Shown here: positions 28,156-38,580 of the stretch, one piece after another
Position numbering within the stretch: the first letter of the stretch is position 1
How the letters are laid out: the number at the start of each line of letters is the position of its first letter
Source of the DNA: Pseudomonas sp. CHM02
GTDB lineage: Bacteria; Pseudomonadota; Gammaproteobacteria; Pseudomonadales; Pseudomonadaceae
DNA: 62,234 nucleotides
NCBI RefSeq assembly: GCF_000612585.1
Contig: NZ_JFCA01000041.1
Coordinates: 1-62,234 of the forward strand
Direction: 5' to 3'
Program-made: the position numbers and the translations under genes
Notes under the pieces: generated by a model
What the model was told of the DNA's origin: nothing
The model's input: only the letters and a program-made list of their open reading frames with translations
The model's database searches: none

Positions 28156-29055
28156 TCACTCACTCGCAAACCGCTGCCGTTTCACCCGATACATCTCCCC
28201 ATCCGCATGACTCAACAGCGTGTCCGCATCCTCCCCATCCCTCGGATAGAACGCCACGCCCACACTGCAGGACGGCATTTTCACCCCGCCAAACTCAGCC
28301 CCCAGTGGCTCAGCCATGACCGCGAGTATCTGCGCCACCTTGCCGGCAACCGCATCCGGCGACCGGATATCCGTGATCAGCACCGTGAATTCATCACCGC
28401 CCATCCGAGCGACCAGGTCGGTCTCGCGCACGCAGCGCTCCAGTCGTCGGGCAATCACGCAAAGCACGCGATCACCCATGGCATGGCCATGCACGTCGTT
28501 GATGCCCTTGAAGTCATTGATGTCCAGAAACAGCAACGCCAGGGTGTGGTTGTGACTTCGTGCGATGTGCAGGGCCTGATCCAGCCGGTCATTGAACAGC
28601 GATCGGTTGGTGAGTTCTGTCAGCGGATCATGATGGGCGAGGAAGCGTAGCTCCTCCTCGGCCTGGGTGAGCGCGGTCACGTCTCGTGCGACGCCGATTC
28701 GCGCGCCTACCTCTTCGGACCAGAAGGCCGCCCACAGGATGTGCACGACGCTGCCATCCTTGCGCAGATAACGATTGCGAAAGTCGACATGGGGTTGGCC
28801 ATTCATGACCCGGACAATGGAGGCGCGGGTGCGCGCCAAGTCTTCCGGGTGCATGTAATGGGTGATCAGGGTGCCCGTCAGCTCTTCGGCACGGTAGCCG
28901 AGCAGTGCCTCACAGGCATCGCTTACGAAGACAATTACGTTATCACCGTCGACGACGAAGACCGTATCCAGCATCAAGTGGATCAGTTTGGGATAGAGCG
29001 CTTGCAGGTCGACAGGCATGGGGCATTGGGCGTCCGGTTCATATGGACCGATCAT
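28156..29055 (-). CDS. Diguanylate cyclase with N-terminal PAS domain
   Basis: 299 aa. PAS at about residues 20-130 (DTVFVVDGDNVIVFVSDACEALLGY, then a PAC segment FRNRYLRKDGSVVH). GGDEF domain at 135-295 with GGDEF intact at 219-223 and the inhibitory site RETD at 210-213, so c-di-GMP synthesis with feedback inhibition is expected. No membrane segment, so cytoplasmic. The start is uncertain because no ribosome site is evident; ATG at 29022 (MPVDLQ) is possible. Confidence 0.88.
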   Translation of the reverse strand: MIGPYEPDAQCPMPVDLQALYPKLIHLMLDTVFVVDGDNVIVFVSDACEALLGYRAEELTGTLITHYMHPEDLARTRASIVRVMNGQPHVDFRNRYLRKDGSVVHILWAAFWSEEVGARIGVARDVTALTQAEEELRFLAHHDPLTELTNRSLFNDRLDQALHIARSHNHTLALLFLDINDFKGINDVHGHAMGDRVLCVIARRLERCVRETDLVARMGGDEFTVLITDIRSPDAVAGKVAQILAVMAEPLGAEFGGVKMPSCSVGVAFYPRDGEDADTLLSHADGEMYRVKRQRFASE

Positions 29056-29171
29056 AGCCCGATCACGAAGGGAGGCGGCGAGGGTGGCTGCAAATTTTTA
29101 ATGCCTTGTTCGCCGGCCCAACCCTGGTTGTTCCAAACAACGGGTGCGATCGGTGACATCTGGGGGGGACG

Positions 29172-29306
29172 GTGGTGTCGATCACCTCGTTATTGCTACT
29201 GGAGCCTGTGGTGATCTGGGCGCTGTTCCATGAAGTCCCCGGGCGCGGCGCATTGATCGGGTTTTGCCTGGGCGCCCTGGGCATGTTGGCCAGGGTCTTG
29301 CTGTAG
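29172..29306 (+). pseudogene. Remnant of the C-terminal end of a DMT/EamA-type transporter
   Basis: A 44-codon stretch ending in a stop reads VVSITSLLLLEPVVIWALFH then a last hydrophobic helix (ALIGFCLGALGMLARVLL). This is the pattern of the final two helices of drug/metabolite transporters, with the E-P in the penultimate helix. It has no start codon context and a stop six codons upstream in frame, so it cannot be a gene by itself. Confidence 0.45.
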
Positions 29307-29331
29307 CTGCACGTTCTGGCCCGGCAGAGGA

Positions 29332-29634
29332 ATGTCGGGCCGGATTATCGGCAGGTTGCGGGCAATACCTCTCACCGCTGCAACGGCAGCCGATTTTCAA
29401 GGCAGTGATACGTTGCTCAGCAAAAAAGCTGCGCCACCGAAAGCAGGCAAATCATTTGAACAACCATTTGCGCTCGAATTGGATGTTTCATTGCCGTCAC
29501 CCTCAAGTACAGTTGCTGGTCAGTATGCCGTGGGCGATGTAGACGAACACGCCAGGCCGTTCAACGGCTCAAATACCACCTGGATCGCCGACAACGCACG
29601 CAACTGTTGCAATCAGTATAGACCCTGGAAATAA
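29332..29634 (+). CDS. Possible 100-aa protein, unrecognised
   Basis: An open frame starting MSGRIIGRLRAIPLTAA and ending QYRPWK. AGAGGA lies directly before the ATG, too close for a good ribosome site. No signal peptide, membrane segment or known motif. It lies in the decayed stretch and may be chance. The rest of 29307-29785 shows nothing I can name. Confidence 0.25.
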   Translation: MSGRIIGRLRAIPLTAATAADFQGSDTLLSKKAAPPKAGKSFEQPFALELDVSLPSPSSTVAGQYAVGDVDEHARPFNGSNTTWIADNARNCCNQYRPWK

Positions 29635-29821
29635 ATCTTCACGATGGGGCCTTTTCACCGCTCCCGGCGTGCCCTGCTGACAACTATCTCCCCACCTTCA
29701 TCGCACTTTTTTGGATTTATCCGCTCTATCTCTGTCGCAGCCCCGCCGATTCCCGCGTGGGCAGATGAATTCAGACCGGGTGCCGATGGATCGCACGTTT
29801 CCTTGTTTCAACATTCGACGG

Positions 29822-30535
29822 ATGCGCCAGCCCTTGCTGCTGGCCGCGGTGTTAATGCTCTGTGCCAGTGGTTGCAGCCAGCAACAGGGACGGGATATCG
29901 CCAAGCAGTTCAGCAATGGCAAGCCCGATGAGTTCTTTCAGACCAGTGTCGACCGCATGGCGACGCTGGGCATGCGCGACAACCTGCAAAGCCTGTATTT
30001 GCTGATGAACAAGCTCTATCTGCGTAACCCCAGCCAGTGGCGTCAGTCGGGTTACCCGGATGCGGTGAGCGCTGCCCGGGAGATTCGCCAGGCCATCGAG
30101 CAGCGGCGAACCCTGCCGGCGCTGGGGGAGCGTCGGGACCTGGTGGCCCTGAGTTATTCCTTGAGCCCGGAATTCAAAGGCGATCGGGTCGGGGCGTTTA
30201 TCTATGCGATCGGCAGCATGATCGTGACCGCCCACGGTGGGCGCACTGAGTTCTATATCACCGATTCGATCAACCCGCAGTTCGTCAGCAATGCCGCGCG
30301 TAATATCGAGAAAGCCACCTGGCTGCTGAGCAAGCGTCAGGACGCCAATGGGGTGCTACTGCTGTTTTCCAACGAGATATCGGAGGAGGGCAGCAACCTC
30401 AGCTTTGCAGTGGAGTTCGGCAAGATCGTCGCGCGCCTCGACTTGCTGACCCAGATGCTCGATGAGCGTTACCGGCGTATAGGCCTCAACTACGCGCAGA
30501 GCTTGTTGCTGATGAATTTCCTGCCGGTGCAATGA
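29822..30535 (+). CDS. Putative lipoprotein, conserved hypothetical
   Basis: 237 aa from MRQPLLLAAVLMLCASGCSQ with lipobox Cys at residue 18. Starts at 29786 (MDRTFPCF) or further upstream are open but give a less typical signal peptide; no ribosome site decides it. The mature part is mixed helical, with SYSLSPEFKGDRVGAFIYAIG and HGGRTEFYITDSINPQ. I do not recognise a named family. Envelope-anchored. Alone on its strand. Confidence 0.7.
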   Translation: MRQPLLLAAVLMLCASGCSQQQGRDIAKQFSNGKPDEFFQTSVDRMATLGMRDNLQSLYLLMNKLYLRNPSQWRQSGYPDAVSAAREIRQAIEQRRTLPALGERRDLVALSYSLSPEFKGDRVGAFIYAIGSMIVTAHGGRTEFYITDSINPQFVSNAARNIEKATWLLSKRQDANGVLLLFSNEISEEGSNLSFAVEFGKIVARLDLLTQMLDERYRRIGLNYAQSLLLMNFLPVQ

Positions 30536-30623
30536 TCGTTTGACCGGTACGCGACAAACGTCAGCACGACCCGCAAGCGCTTGGCCCTCGTGAATGTTCG
30601 GTACGGTTATTCCCTTTCTTCTG

Positions 30624-30695
30624 TAGGAAGTTGCCTATCTTACCTCCCCCTGCTTGAAACACCCTGCGGTCCTCAATAGCCTCGGATTTTTCCGA
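30624..30695 (+). promoter_or_regulatory. Two short palindromes upstream of the 87-aa gene
   Basis: TAGGAAGTTGCCTA at 30624-30637 and TCGGATTTTTCCGA at 30682-30695, centres 58 bases apart, in front of a small gene of unknown function. They may be binding sites for a regulator; no assignment is possible. Confidence 0.35.
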
Positions 30696-30714
30696 AACAT
30701 AGAGGCCTGCACCA

Positions 30715-30978
30715 ATGGGTAAGCGAAAGACGGTTTGGCCTACTGATCGCGAAATACGTTTGCGTTTTATCCTCTTTGCCGTAATCGATGCGGCGAGTGT
30801 TCAGGGTGTTGCCTCCGAACTGTTACTGCCAGCGCACAAGCTGCTGCGTGACTCGCCAACCGAAGCGCAATTGCTCGAGGCGTTGGACGACATCCTGGCG
30901 GAGGAGGAAATGTACGGTTTCCGGCTGCCGCCAGGCTCGGAAGCGGAGGAACTGATGCAAGCGCTGGGCAAACCTTGA
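30715..30978 (+). CDS. Small hypothetical protein
   Basis: 87 aa, MGKRKTVWPTDREIRLRFI at the start, helical, acidic in the C-terminal half (ALDDILAEEEMYGF, SEAEELMQALGKP). No Cys, signal peptide or membrane segment. Two short palindromes stand upstream. I do not recognise it. The gap 30979-31254 that follows shows no gene. Confidence 0.55.
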   Translation: MGKRKTVWPTDREIRLRFILFAVIDAASVQGVASELLLPAHKLLRDSPTEAQLLEALDDILAEEEMYGFRLPPGSEAEELMQALGKP

Positions 30979-31254
30979 GGCGCGCTTCGGCCTGTTAGAT
31001 CGTTTATTTCCATAAGATTGGTCGAGATTCCAGGATCGAATATCCATCGCGTCGATTTAGAGCGGGTAACGATCAATCGGGATGCAATAGCATCGAAATG
31101 ACTGTCATCGCATCCATGGCAGCTGTTTTCTTCAGCTAAGCTTCCTTCCGAACATCCATTCCTGCTGCTCTGCCGCCGTCTTGCGCCGCCGTCTGGCGTC
31201 TCTAGAATCGGCCCCAGAACTTACTCATTTCCTGTCGATTACGGAGTTTCGAAC

Positions 31255-31782
31255 ATGATGAATGCAATGCAGATGCCGATGAACACCGCCATGCCAATGA
31301 TGCCGATGATGGGCATGCCGATGATGATGGCCACCATGAAGTGCGAAATGGCTGCGGACGCCATGATGTGCACCATGAAGCCGGCTGCCGGCATGGACAT
31401 GGCTCAGTTCAAGACCAACGCCGAAATGATGGCGATGATGATGAACTGTGGCATGCCGATGATGATGCAGTGCGCCAACATGTCGATGATGTGCATGTCG
31501 GCCGATGCCATGAAAATGATGACCGGCATGAACATGCCGATGATGCCGATGATGCCGATGATGCCGATGATGTCCATGGGCATGTCGATGCCAATGATGA
31601 CCTGCATGATGGAATGCACCATGATGGGCGACAGCATGATGTGCAAAATGATGCCGATGCCCGGCATGAGCATGGACATGATGAAAAACTGCTGCATGCT
31701 GATGAACAAAATGATGAACGACTGCGCCATGCCGATGATGATGAGCTGCAACGGCATGCCGATGATGTGCTGCACCTGCTGA
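31255..31782 (+). CDS. Extremely methionine- and cysteine-rich small protein, possible metal binder
   Basis: 175 aa, of which by hand count 76 are Met (43%) and 15 are Cys. MPMM and PMM units recur throughout, tandemly near residues 95-106 (PMM x4). Cys occurs alone or in pairs (NCC, MCCTC) and the chain ends in CCTC. There is one Phe and no Trp or Tyr. CGGAG sits about 8 bases before the ATG and a strong terminator follows the stop, so it looks like a complete transcription unit. No signal peptide is clear. Met/Cys clusters suit soft metals such as Cu(I) or Ag(I), but no copper genes are nearby and function is inference. Confidence 0.65.
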   Translation: MMNAMQMPMNTAMPMMPMMGMPMMMATMKCEMAADAMMCTMKPAAGMDMAQFKTNAEMMAMMMNCGMPMMMQCANMSMMCMSADAMKMMTGMNMPMMPMMPMMPMMSMGMSMPMMTCMMECTMMGDSMMCKMMPMPGMSMDMMKNCCMLMNKMMNDCAMPMMMSCNGMPMMCCTC

Positions 31783-31799
31783 TAGGTTCCGCACCCAAA

Positions 31800-31827
31800 A
31801 AAACGCCCCGACCATTCGGGGCGTTTT
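31800..31827. terminator. Bidirectional terminator after the Met/Cys-rich gene
   Basis: Stem AAAACGCCCCG / CGGGGCGTTTT with loop ACCATT, between the plus-strand Met-rich gene and the end of the minus-strand XRE-cupin gene. Confidence 0.9.
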
Positions 31828-31842
31828 GCATTTCAATCCCGG

Positions 31843-32469
31843 TCAATCCAGGCGTTCGGGGTAGGTAATCACCAGAAACGCCACGGCCTCGCTGTCCGCC
31901 GGGTTGCGGTAGCGGTGGGGTTGGTCGGCGTAGAACAGGATCGAGTCGCCGGTTGAAAGCAGGTAGCGCTCGTCGTTGACGCTGACTTCCAGCACGCCTT
32001 GGGCCACCACCAGATTCTCCTGGATGCCGGGCCCGTGGCCTTCGGAAACTTCTTCGCCCAGCGCCCGCAGGCGGATCTCGTAGAACTCGGATTGGCGTGC
32101 GGTATCGTAGGGGAACAGCGCACGGCTGATAAACGCGCCATCGGCACTCACCAGGCGCTTGCTCTGTTGCGCCGGCAGCACTTCCACGCCCTCAAAGGCG
32201 CGGTCTTCCAGGAACGCCGCCACTGACACTTTCAAGCCCTTGGCAATCTTGCACAGCACCTTGATCGACGGCACGCTGCGCCCGGATTCGATCTGCGCCA
32301 GCATCGCCCGGCTCACGCCGCAGGCGCGTGCCAATCCATCCAGAGACAAGTGGCGTTTACTGCGCAGGCGTTGCAGGTTATGGGCGACGCACAGGCTGAT
32401 CACATCGTCGTCGGTGCTGGGTTTGGGCAGGGGTTCAGGCGGTTCGGGGAGCACGTGCAGGAAGTTCAT
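31843..32469 (-). CDS. XRE-family regulator with C-terminal cupin domain
   Basis: 208 aa starting MNFLHVLPEPPEP. Helix-turn-helix at about residues 25-85 (LQRLRSKRHLSLDGLARACG, SRAMLAQIESGRSVPSI). Cupin at about 125-205 (EGHGPGIQENLVVAQGVLEV, YADQPHRYRNPADSEA). This two-domain layout is typical of PuuR-like regulators of amine, amino-acid or sugar metabolism. Ligand and target unknown. Lies downstream of a possible 52-aa gene and divergent from the receptor gene. Confidence 0.85.
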   Translation of the reverse strand: MNFLHVLPEPPEPLPKPSTDDDVISLCVAHNLQRLRSKRHLSLDGLARACGVSRAMLAQIESGRSVPSIKVLCKIAKGLKVSVAAFLEDRAFEGVEVLPAQQSKRLVSADGAFISRALFPYDTARQSEFYEIRLRALGEEVSEGHGPGIQENLVVAQGVLEVSVNDERYLLSTGDSILFYADQPHRYRNPADSEAVAFLVITYPERLD

Positions 32470-32474
32470 CGGCC

Positions 32475-32633
32475 TTACGCCCGGCGCGTATCGCTGGACG
32501 GGGCGGCCTGAGCGGTAAACACCGCCAGCCCGGCACGCGCTGCGTACATCGCCCACATCAGCTCGGCCGCTGCACGCGCTTGGCGGCGTTTGCGGTGGAG
32601 AGTGAAGTCGATGACGGTGGCGAATGTCTGCAT
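32475..32633 (-). CDS. Possible 52-aa basic peptide
   Basis: Open frame MQTFATVIDFTLHRKRRQAR then a helix ELMWAMYAARAGLAVFTAQA. It ends 5 bases before the XRE-cupin start. The ribosome site is weak. The amphipathic, Arg-rich character suggests a genuine small protein, but chance is possible. Confidence 0.35.
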   Translation of the reverse strand: MQTFATVIDFTLHRKRRQARAAAELMWAMYAARAGLAVFTAQAAPSSDTRRA

Positions 32634-32856
32634 GGGTGCGGTCTCGTGGTACGTGGGTGACTCAGTGGCTCCACAGTAATGCTTGGCGGTTATTTCTTTA
32701 AATACTGAGTTTGCATGTGTTAATTCGATTTTGGACTTAACAAATAATCCCGGTCCGACGCTGTTGTGGGAAGGGTCTGGTCCGTTAATAAGGAGTGACC
32801 TGGCGGGCGTCCCCGTCTTCCCACCTCGTGCCCCCCGAATTCCAAGGACCTGCCCC

Positions 32857-34974
32857 ATGCTGTTGCGCCACCCTCCGTTCCTTCTTGCCGCCCTGACGTT
32901 CAGCTCGCTGGTGCACGCCGAAGACCTGCAATTGGCCCCGGTCGAAGTGACCAGCAGCGAGGCCAGCGCCAGCGAAGTGGCCCAGGCGCAACTCAAGAGC
33001 GTGCCCGGCGCTACCAACTACATCGACATGAACAGCGTGCAGCAGGGCCGGGTGAGCACCAACGAAGACGTGTTCAAGTACCAGCCCGGGGTGTACGCCA
33101 AGGCGGCGAATAACGAAGGGGTGAAACTCTCGATTCGTGGTTCGGGCCTGAACCGCAGCCCCGGCGCCCATGCGTCTGGCGTATACGAAATGTTCGACGG
33201 TCTGCCGCTGACCGGTCCTGGCGGCACCCCTTACGAGCTGAAAGACCCGTTGTGGCAAAGCCGGGTAGAGGTGCTGCGCGGCGCCAACGGTTTCGACCAG
33301 GGTGCCCTGGCCCTCGGCGGCGCGGTCAACTACGTGACCCGCACGGGCTACGATGCGCCCAAGCTGCAACTGCGCTATGAGGCGGGCAGCAAAGGCTACG
33401 CCCAGCGCGAGATCAGTTCCGGCCAGGTGTTGGGGGATGCCGACTATTACATCAGCCTCACCGACTCCGAATCCGACGGTTACCAGCACCAGAGCGCCGC
33501 CACCGGCAAGGGCGTGGCCGCCAACTTCGGCTATCGTTTCAACCCGGACCTGGAAACCCGCTTCTATTTCCGCTACCGCGAAACCACGAACGACACGCCG
33601 GGCAAACTCACGCGTTACCAGATCAGCCACGACCCACGCGCGGCTGCCAGCCTCAATGCCGACCGCGATTCCAAGCGCCTGCAACCGGGCTCCACCTGGA
33701 TCGCCAACAAGACCACCTTGCAGCTGGATGACGATGCCCGGGTCGAACTCGGGCTGGCCTATCACGACTATCCGATGGACCTGCGTGAAGGCACCAACCG
33801 CCTGAAAGTCGCCTACACCGACATCAGCAGCACCCTCAACTACATCCGCCAGGACACGCTGTTCGGTCACGACAGCAAAACCACCCTCGGTCTGCGCACC
33901 ACCCAGGCGATGCCCAACAACGGCGCCTCGGAATACGTGCGTACGCCGGCCGGCAACACTGCCCTCTACGCCCCCGGCACCAAGACCCGCGACTACAGCT
34001 ACCTGGGCTCTGATACCGTGCTGCACATCGGCAACGACCTGGAACTGATTCCCGACCTGTGGCTGACCACCGGCCTGGCCGCGATCTACACCCGCCGCGA
34101 AACCCAGGTCACCTATCCCGAAGGCCAGGCACCGTTGAGCCAGCACGACTGGGACTACGCGCCGCGCATCGGCCTGCGCTATGACTTCACCCCGCAATTG
34201 CAGGTGTACGGCAACCTGAGCCGGTCGGTGGAGCCGCCGCATGCGTGGTCGATGATCTGGGGTTCGAACAAATACTTCCCCGCAGGCAGTGGAGCGGCCA
34301 CCGGCTTGCAGCGCGAAGGCGTGAGCCTGAAAAACCAGACCGCCACCACCCTGGAGATCGGCGGCCGTGGCGAAGCCTGGCTCGGCCAATGGGACCTGGC
34401 GCTGTATCGCTCCGAAGTACGCCACGAGCTGCTCACCGTGGAAACCCAGGCGCAAACCTCCACCAGCAATGCCATCGTTGCCGAGTCCAACGCCAGCCCC
34501 ACCTTGCACCAAGGCGTTGAGCTGAGCCTGCTCAGCCCGTTGTGGGACGGTGGCCGCAACGGCCAGGTCGCCCTGCGCCAGGCCTACACCTTCAGCGACT
34601 TCCACTACCGCGACGATGACCGTTTCGGCGACAACACCTTGCCGGGCATCCCCAAGCACTACTACCAGGCCCAAGTGCGCTACAGCCACCCGACGGGCTT
34701 CTACACCAGCCTCAATACCGAGTATTCCTCCAGGGTGGCAGTGGACTACGCAAACTCTTACTACGCTGCGTCCTACACCCTGCTCGGCGCGACCTTCGGT
34801 TACGACGCGCCCAAGCAAGACTGGCAAGCCTGGGTCGACCTGCGTAACCTGACCAACCGGCGCTATGCCAATACCGTCACGCCGGGTTACGACGACAAAG
34901 GCTTGGACGTCGCGCGCTCCACGCCGGCAGATGGCCGTGGCATCTACACCGGCGTGTCCTGGAGCTGGCGCTAA
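32857..34974 (+). CDS. TonB-dependent outer-membrane receptor without signalling domain
   Basis: 705 aa from MLLRHPPFLLAALTFSSLVHA with AAGGA before the ATG. The signal peptide ends near residue 21. The plug starts almost at once (LQLAPVEVTSSEAS ... SIRGSGLNRSPGAH ... VEVLRGANGFDQGALALGGA), followed by a beta-barrel ending TGVSWSWR. There is no N-terminal STN domain as in FecA or FpvA, although fecI and fecR homologues follow directly. Probably imports a ferric chelate; the ligand is unknown. Confidence 0.85.
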   Translation: MLLRHPPFLLAALTFSSLVHAEDLQLAPVEVTSSEASASEVAQAQLKSVPGATNYIDMNSVQQGRVSTNEDVFKYQPGVYAKAANNEGVKLSIRGSGLNRSPGAHASGVYEMFDGLPLTGPGGTPYELKDPLWQSRVEVLRGANGFDQGALALGGAVNYVTRTGYDAPKLQLRYEAGSKGYAQREISSGQVLGDADYYISLTDSESDGYQHQSAATGKGVAANFGYRFNPDLETRFYFRYRETTNDTPGKLTRYQISHDPRAAASLNADRDSKRLQPGSTWIANKTTLQLDDDARVELGLAYHDYPMDLREGTNRLKVAYTDISSTLNYIRQDTLFGHDSKTTLGLRTTQAMPNNGASEYVRTPAGNTALYAPGTKTRDYSYLGSDTVLHIGNDLELIPDLWLTTGLAAIYTRRETQVTYPEGQAPLSQHDWDYAPRIGLRYDFTPQLQVYGNLSRSVEPPHAWSMIWGSNKYFPAGSGAATGLQREGVSLKNQTATTLEIGGRGEAWLGQWDLALYRSEVRHELLTVETQAQTSTSNAIVAESNASPTLHQGVELSLLSPLWDGGRNGQVALRQAYTFSDFHYRDDDRFGDNTLPGIPKHYYQAQVRYSHPTGFYTSLNTEYSSRVAVDYANSYYAASYTLLGATFGYDAPKQDWQAWVDLRNLTNRRYANTVTPGYDDKGLDVARSTPADGRGIYTGVSWSWR

Positions 34975-35105
34975 AGGAACGTAATTTTTAAAACACCTCC
35001 ATTTCATTGGGTAGCTCCGACATAGGAGCGGCCCTTGCTCCTACAGCGATTTACTGGCATTGTTTGCGCAATTGGTAACACTTCCCATTTGAGATCTTTT
35101 TGCGC

Positions 35106-35648
35106 ATGCATGACATTCCGGCCGCGCTGGGCGATTCCGTCCGGCAGCAGACCCTCACGGCGATGTACAGCGAGCACCACGGCTGGCTGCATGGTTGGCT
35201 GCGCAAGAAACTCGGCTGTTCCCAGCATGCCGCCGACCTGGCCCACGACGCGTTCATCCGTGTGCTGATGCTGGCCGAACCGCAAAATATCAAGGAGCCT
35301 CGCGCCTTCCTCGCCACCACGGCAGGGCGGCTATTGATCGACGGCGCCCGTCGTCGCCGCATCGAAAAAGCCTATATGGAAGCCCTGGCGATCCAGTGCG
35401 AGGACGCCGGCATGCCCGACCCGGCTGCGATTCATGTGGCGTTGCAAGCCTTGGAACGCATCGCCGAGATGCTTGCCGGGCTGCCTGCCAAGGCCCGCGA
35501 AGCGTTCCTGTTGAGTCGCCTCGATGGCCTGACCTACAGCGAGATCGCCACGCGCCTGGACGTGTCGGCCAGCACCGTGAAGAACTACATTTCCAGCGCC
35601 CTGGTGCACTGCTACCACAGCCTGCACCCGGCAGACCCACTGGTATGA
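35106..35648 (+). CDS. ECF sigma factor, FecI type
   Basis: 180 aa from ATG 35106. Region 2 is seen in HHGWLHGWLRKKLGCSQHAA and DLAHDAFIRVL, region 4 in LPAKAREAFLLSRLDGLTYS with the helix ASTVKNYISSALVHCY. Iron-starvation sigma subgroup. Its stop overlaps the fecR-type start as ATGA. It probably directs transcription of the neighbouring receptor gene. Confidence 0.9.
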   Translation: MHDIPAALGDSVRQQTLTAMYSEHHGWLHGWLRKKLGCSQHAADLAHDAFIRVLMLAEPQNIKEPRAFLATTAGRLLIDGARRRRIEKAYMEALAIQCEDAGMPDPAAIHVALQALERIAEMLAGLPAKAREAFLLSRLDGLTYSEIATRLDVSASTVKNYISSALVHCYHSLHPADPLV

Positions 35649-36573
35649 GCACCGAACACATCATCCAGCAAGCGGCGCAGTGGTTGACCCGCCTGCACGA
35701 CGAGGACGTCACCGATGCCGATCGCCTGGCGTTCAACGCCTGGTGCGAGGCCGACCCGCGTCACGCCGTGGCCATCGAACGCATGCGCGCCTTGTGGGGC
35801 AGCCTCGATACAGTGCCCGCGAAGCCCGCCCGCGTGGCCCTGAACCGCGCATTCGCACCGCGACGTCCGCGCGGCGTACAGGCGGTGGGCTTGCTCGGCG
35901 TGGTCTTGTGCGGCTGGCTGGGCTTGCAGCACCTGCCGATCTGGATGGCCGACCAGCGCACCGGCGTCGGTGAGCGCCGGCAGATCGCCCTCGAAGATGG
36001 CAGCCAGTTGCAGCTCAACAGCAACTCGGCGGTGGATGTGAAATTCGACGGCCATCAACGGGTGATCGAACTGCTGCAAGGCGAGCTCTGGGTGGAAGTG
36101 GCCAAGGATGCGCAACGGCCCTTCGTGGTCCGCACCGACCAGGGCACGGCCACGGCATTGGGCACGCGTTATCTGGTCAAGCGTGTGGCAGACGGCACCA
36201 CGGTGGTCACGGTGATCGAGTCCAGCGTGGCCGTCAAAGGTGAAGCCAGTGATGGGGTCAAGGTTACGGCCGGGCAGCGTTCGGTCCTCGATCACGGTCG
36301 CGCGCAGCCGCCGCAAGCCGTCAACGACAGCGACCCCGATGCCTGGACCCGTGGCCTGCTCAAGGTCAACGACCAACCCCTGAGCGACGTGCTGCAAACG
36401 CTGGCCAGCTATCGCCACGGCCTGCTGCGCTTCGACCCCCAGGCCTTGCAGAACCTGCGGGTGTCCGGCGTGTTCAAGCTCGACGATACGGCAGCTGCGC
36501 TGTCGTCATTGGCCGATAACCTGCCGATCCAGGTGGAGTACTTCACCGACCTGCTGGTGGTGGTCAAGCCGCG

Positions 36574-36577
<4 letters not shown>
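35645..36577 (+). CDS. FecR-type anti-sigma factor
   Basis: 310 aa. N-terminal cytoplasmic DUF4880-like part (AAQWLTRLHDEDVTDADR, AFNAWCEADPRHA). One membrane helix at about 78-95 (VQAVGLLGVVLCGWLGLQ), then the periplasmic FecR domain (RRQIALEDGSQLQLNSNSAV, TALGTRYLV). The C-terminal part (LLKVNDQPLSDVLQTLASY) resembles an STN-like fold. Should gate the FecI-type sigma. Its TAG stop interlocks with that of the convergent sigma-54 activator. Confidence 0.88.
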
Positions 36578-38385
<1,808 letters not shown>

Positions 38386-38448
38386 GTTGACCTTCTTTTT
38401 ATTGTTATGGGGTCTTGCACTATTCAGCGGTTGAAACCGGATCAAACT

Positions 38449-38553
38449 GTGGGAGGCTGGCTTGTCGAGTCGTCGCACCGCTGCGATAGCGGTGGGTCAG
38501 CTTGCTCATTTGCTACGGGTACACCGCTATCGCAGGCAAGCCAGCTCCCACAT
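38449..38553. repeat. REP-like element (family B variant)
   Basis: TGTGGGAGGCTGGCTTG at 38449-38465 is mirrored by CAAGCCAGCTCCCACA at 38537-38552, with a second inner inverted repeat (CACCGCTGCGATAGCGG / CCGCTATCGCAGG-like). Lies between the activator gene and its presumed target promoter. Confidence 0.75.
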
Positions 38554-38580
38554 TTAGTCTGTGTTAGGCATGAGAGTGTT

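Noticed and set aside
31225..31836. Minus-strand frame of 203 codons very rich in His, opposite the Met-rich gene
   Set aside because: ATG repeats read backwards give CAT (His). There is no ribosome site and the frame runs through the terminator; it is the mirror of the Met codons.
25640..31850. A second copy of the tRNA-Ser 3' end as an attachment site
   Set aside because: I looked by eye for the TTCGAATCCCTGGTTTCCCG segment downstream and saw none, and no integrase gene is present; an old insertion is still possible.
32785..35007. Minus-strand frame of 740 codons
   Set aside because: Antisense to the TonB-dependent receptor; a product of high GC third positions.
34975..35105. A Fur box in front of the FecI-type sigma gene
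   Set aside because: No convincing match to the GATAATGATAATCATTATC consensus could be seen, so iron control is not claimed.
38449..38553. Spaced palindromes resembling a CRISPR repeat
   Set aside because: Only two mirrored arms with unrelated interior; this is a REP-like element and no cas genes are present.
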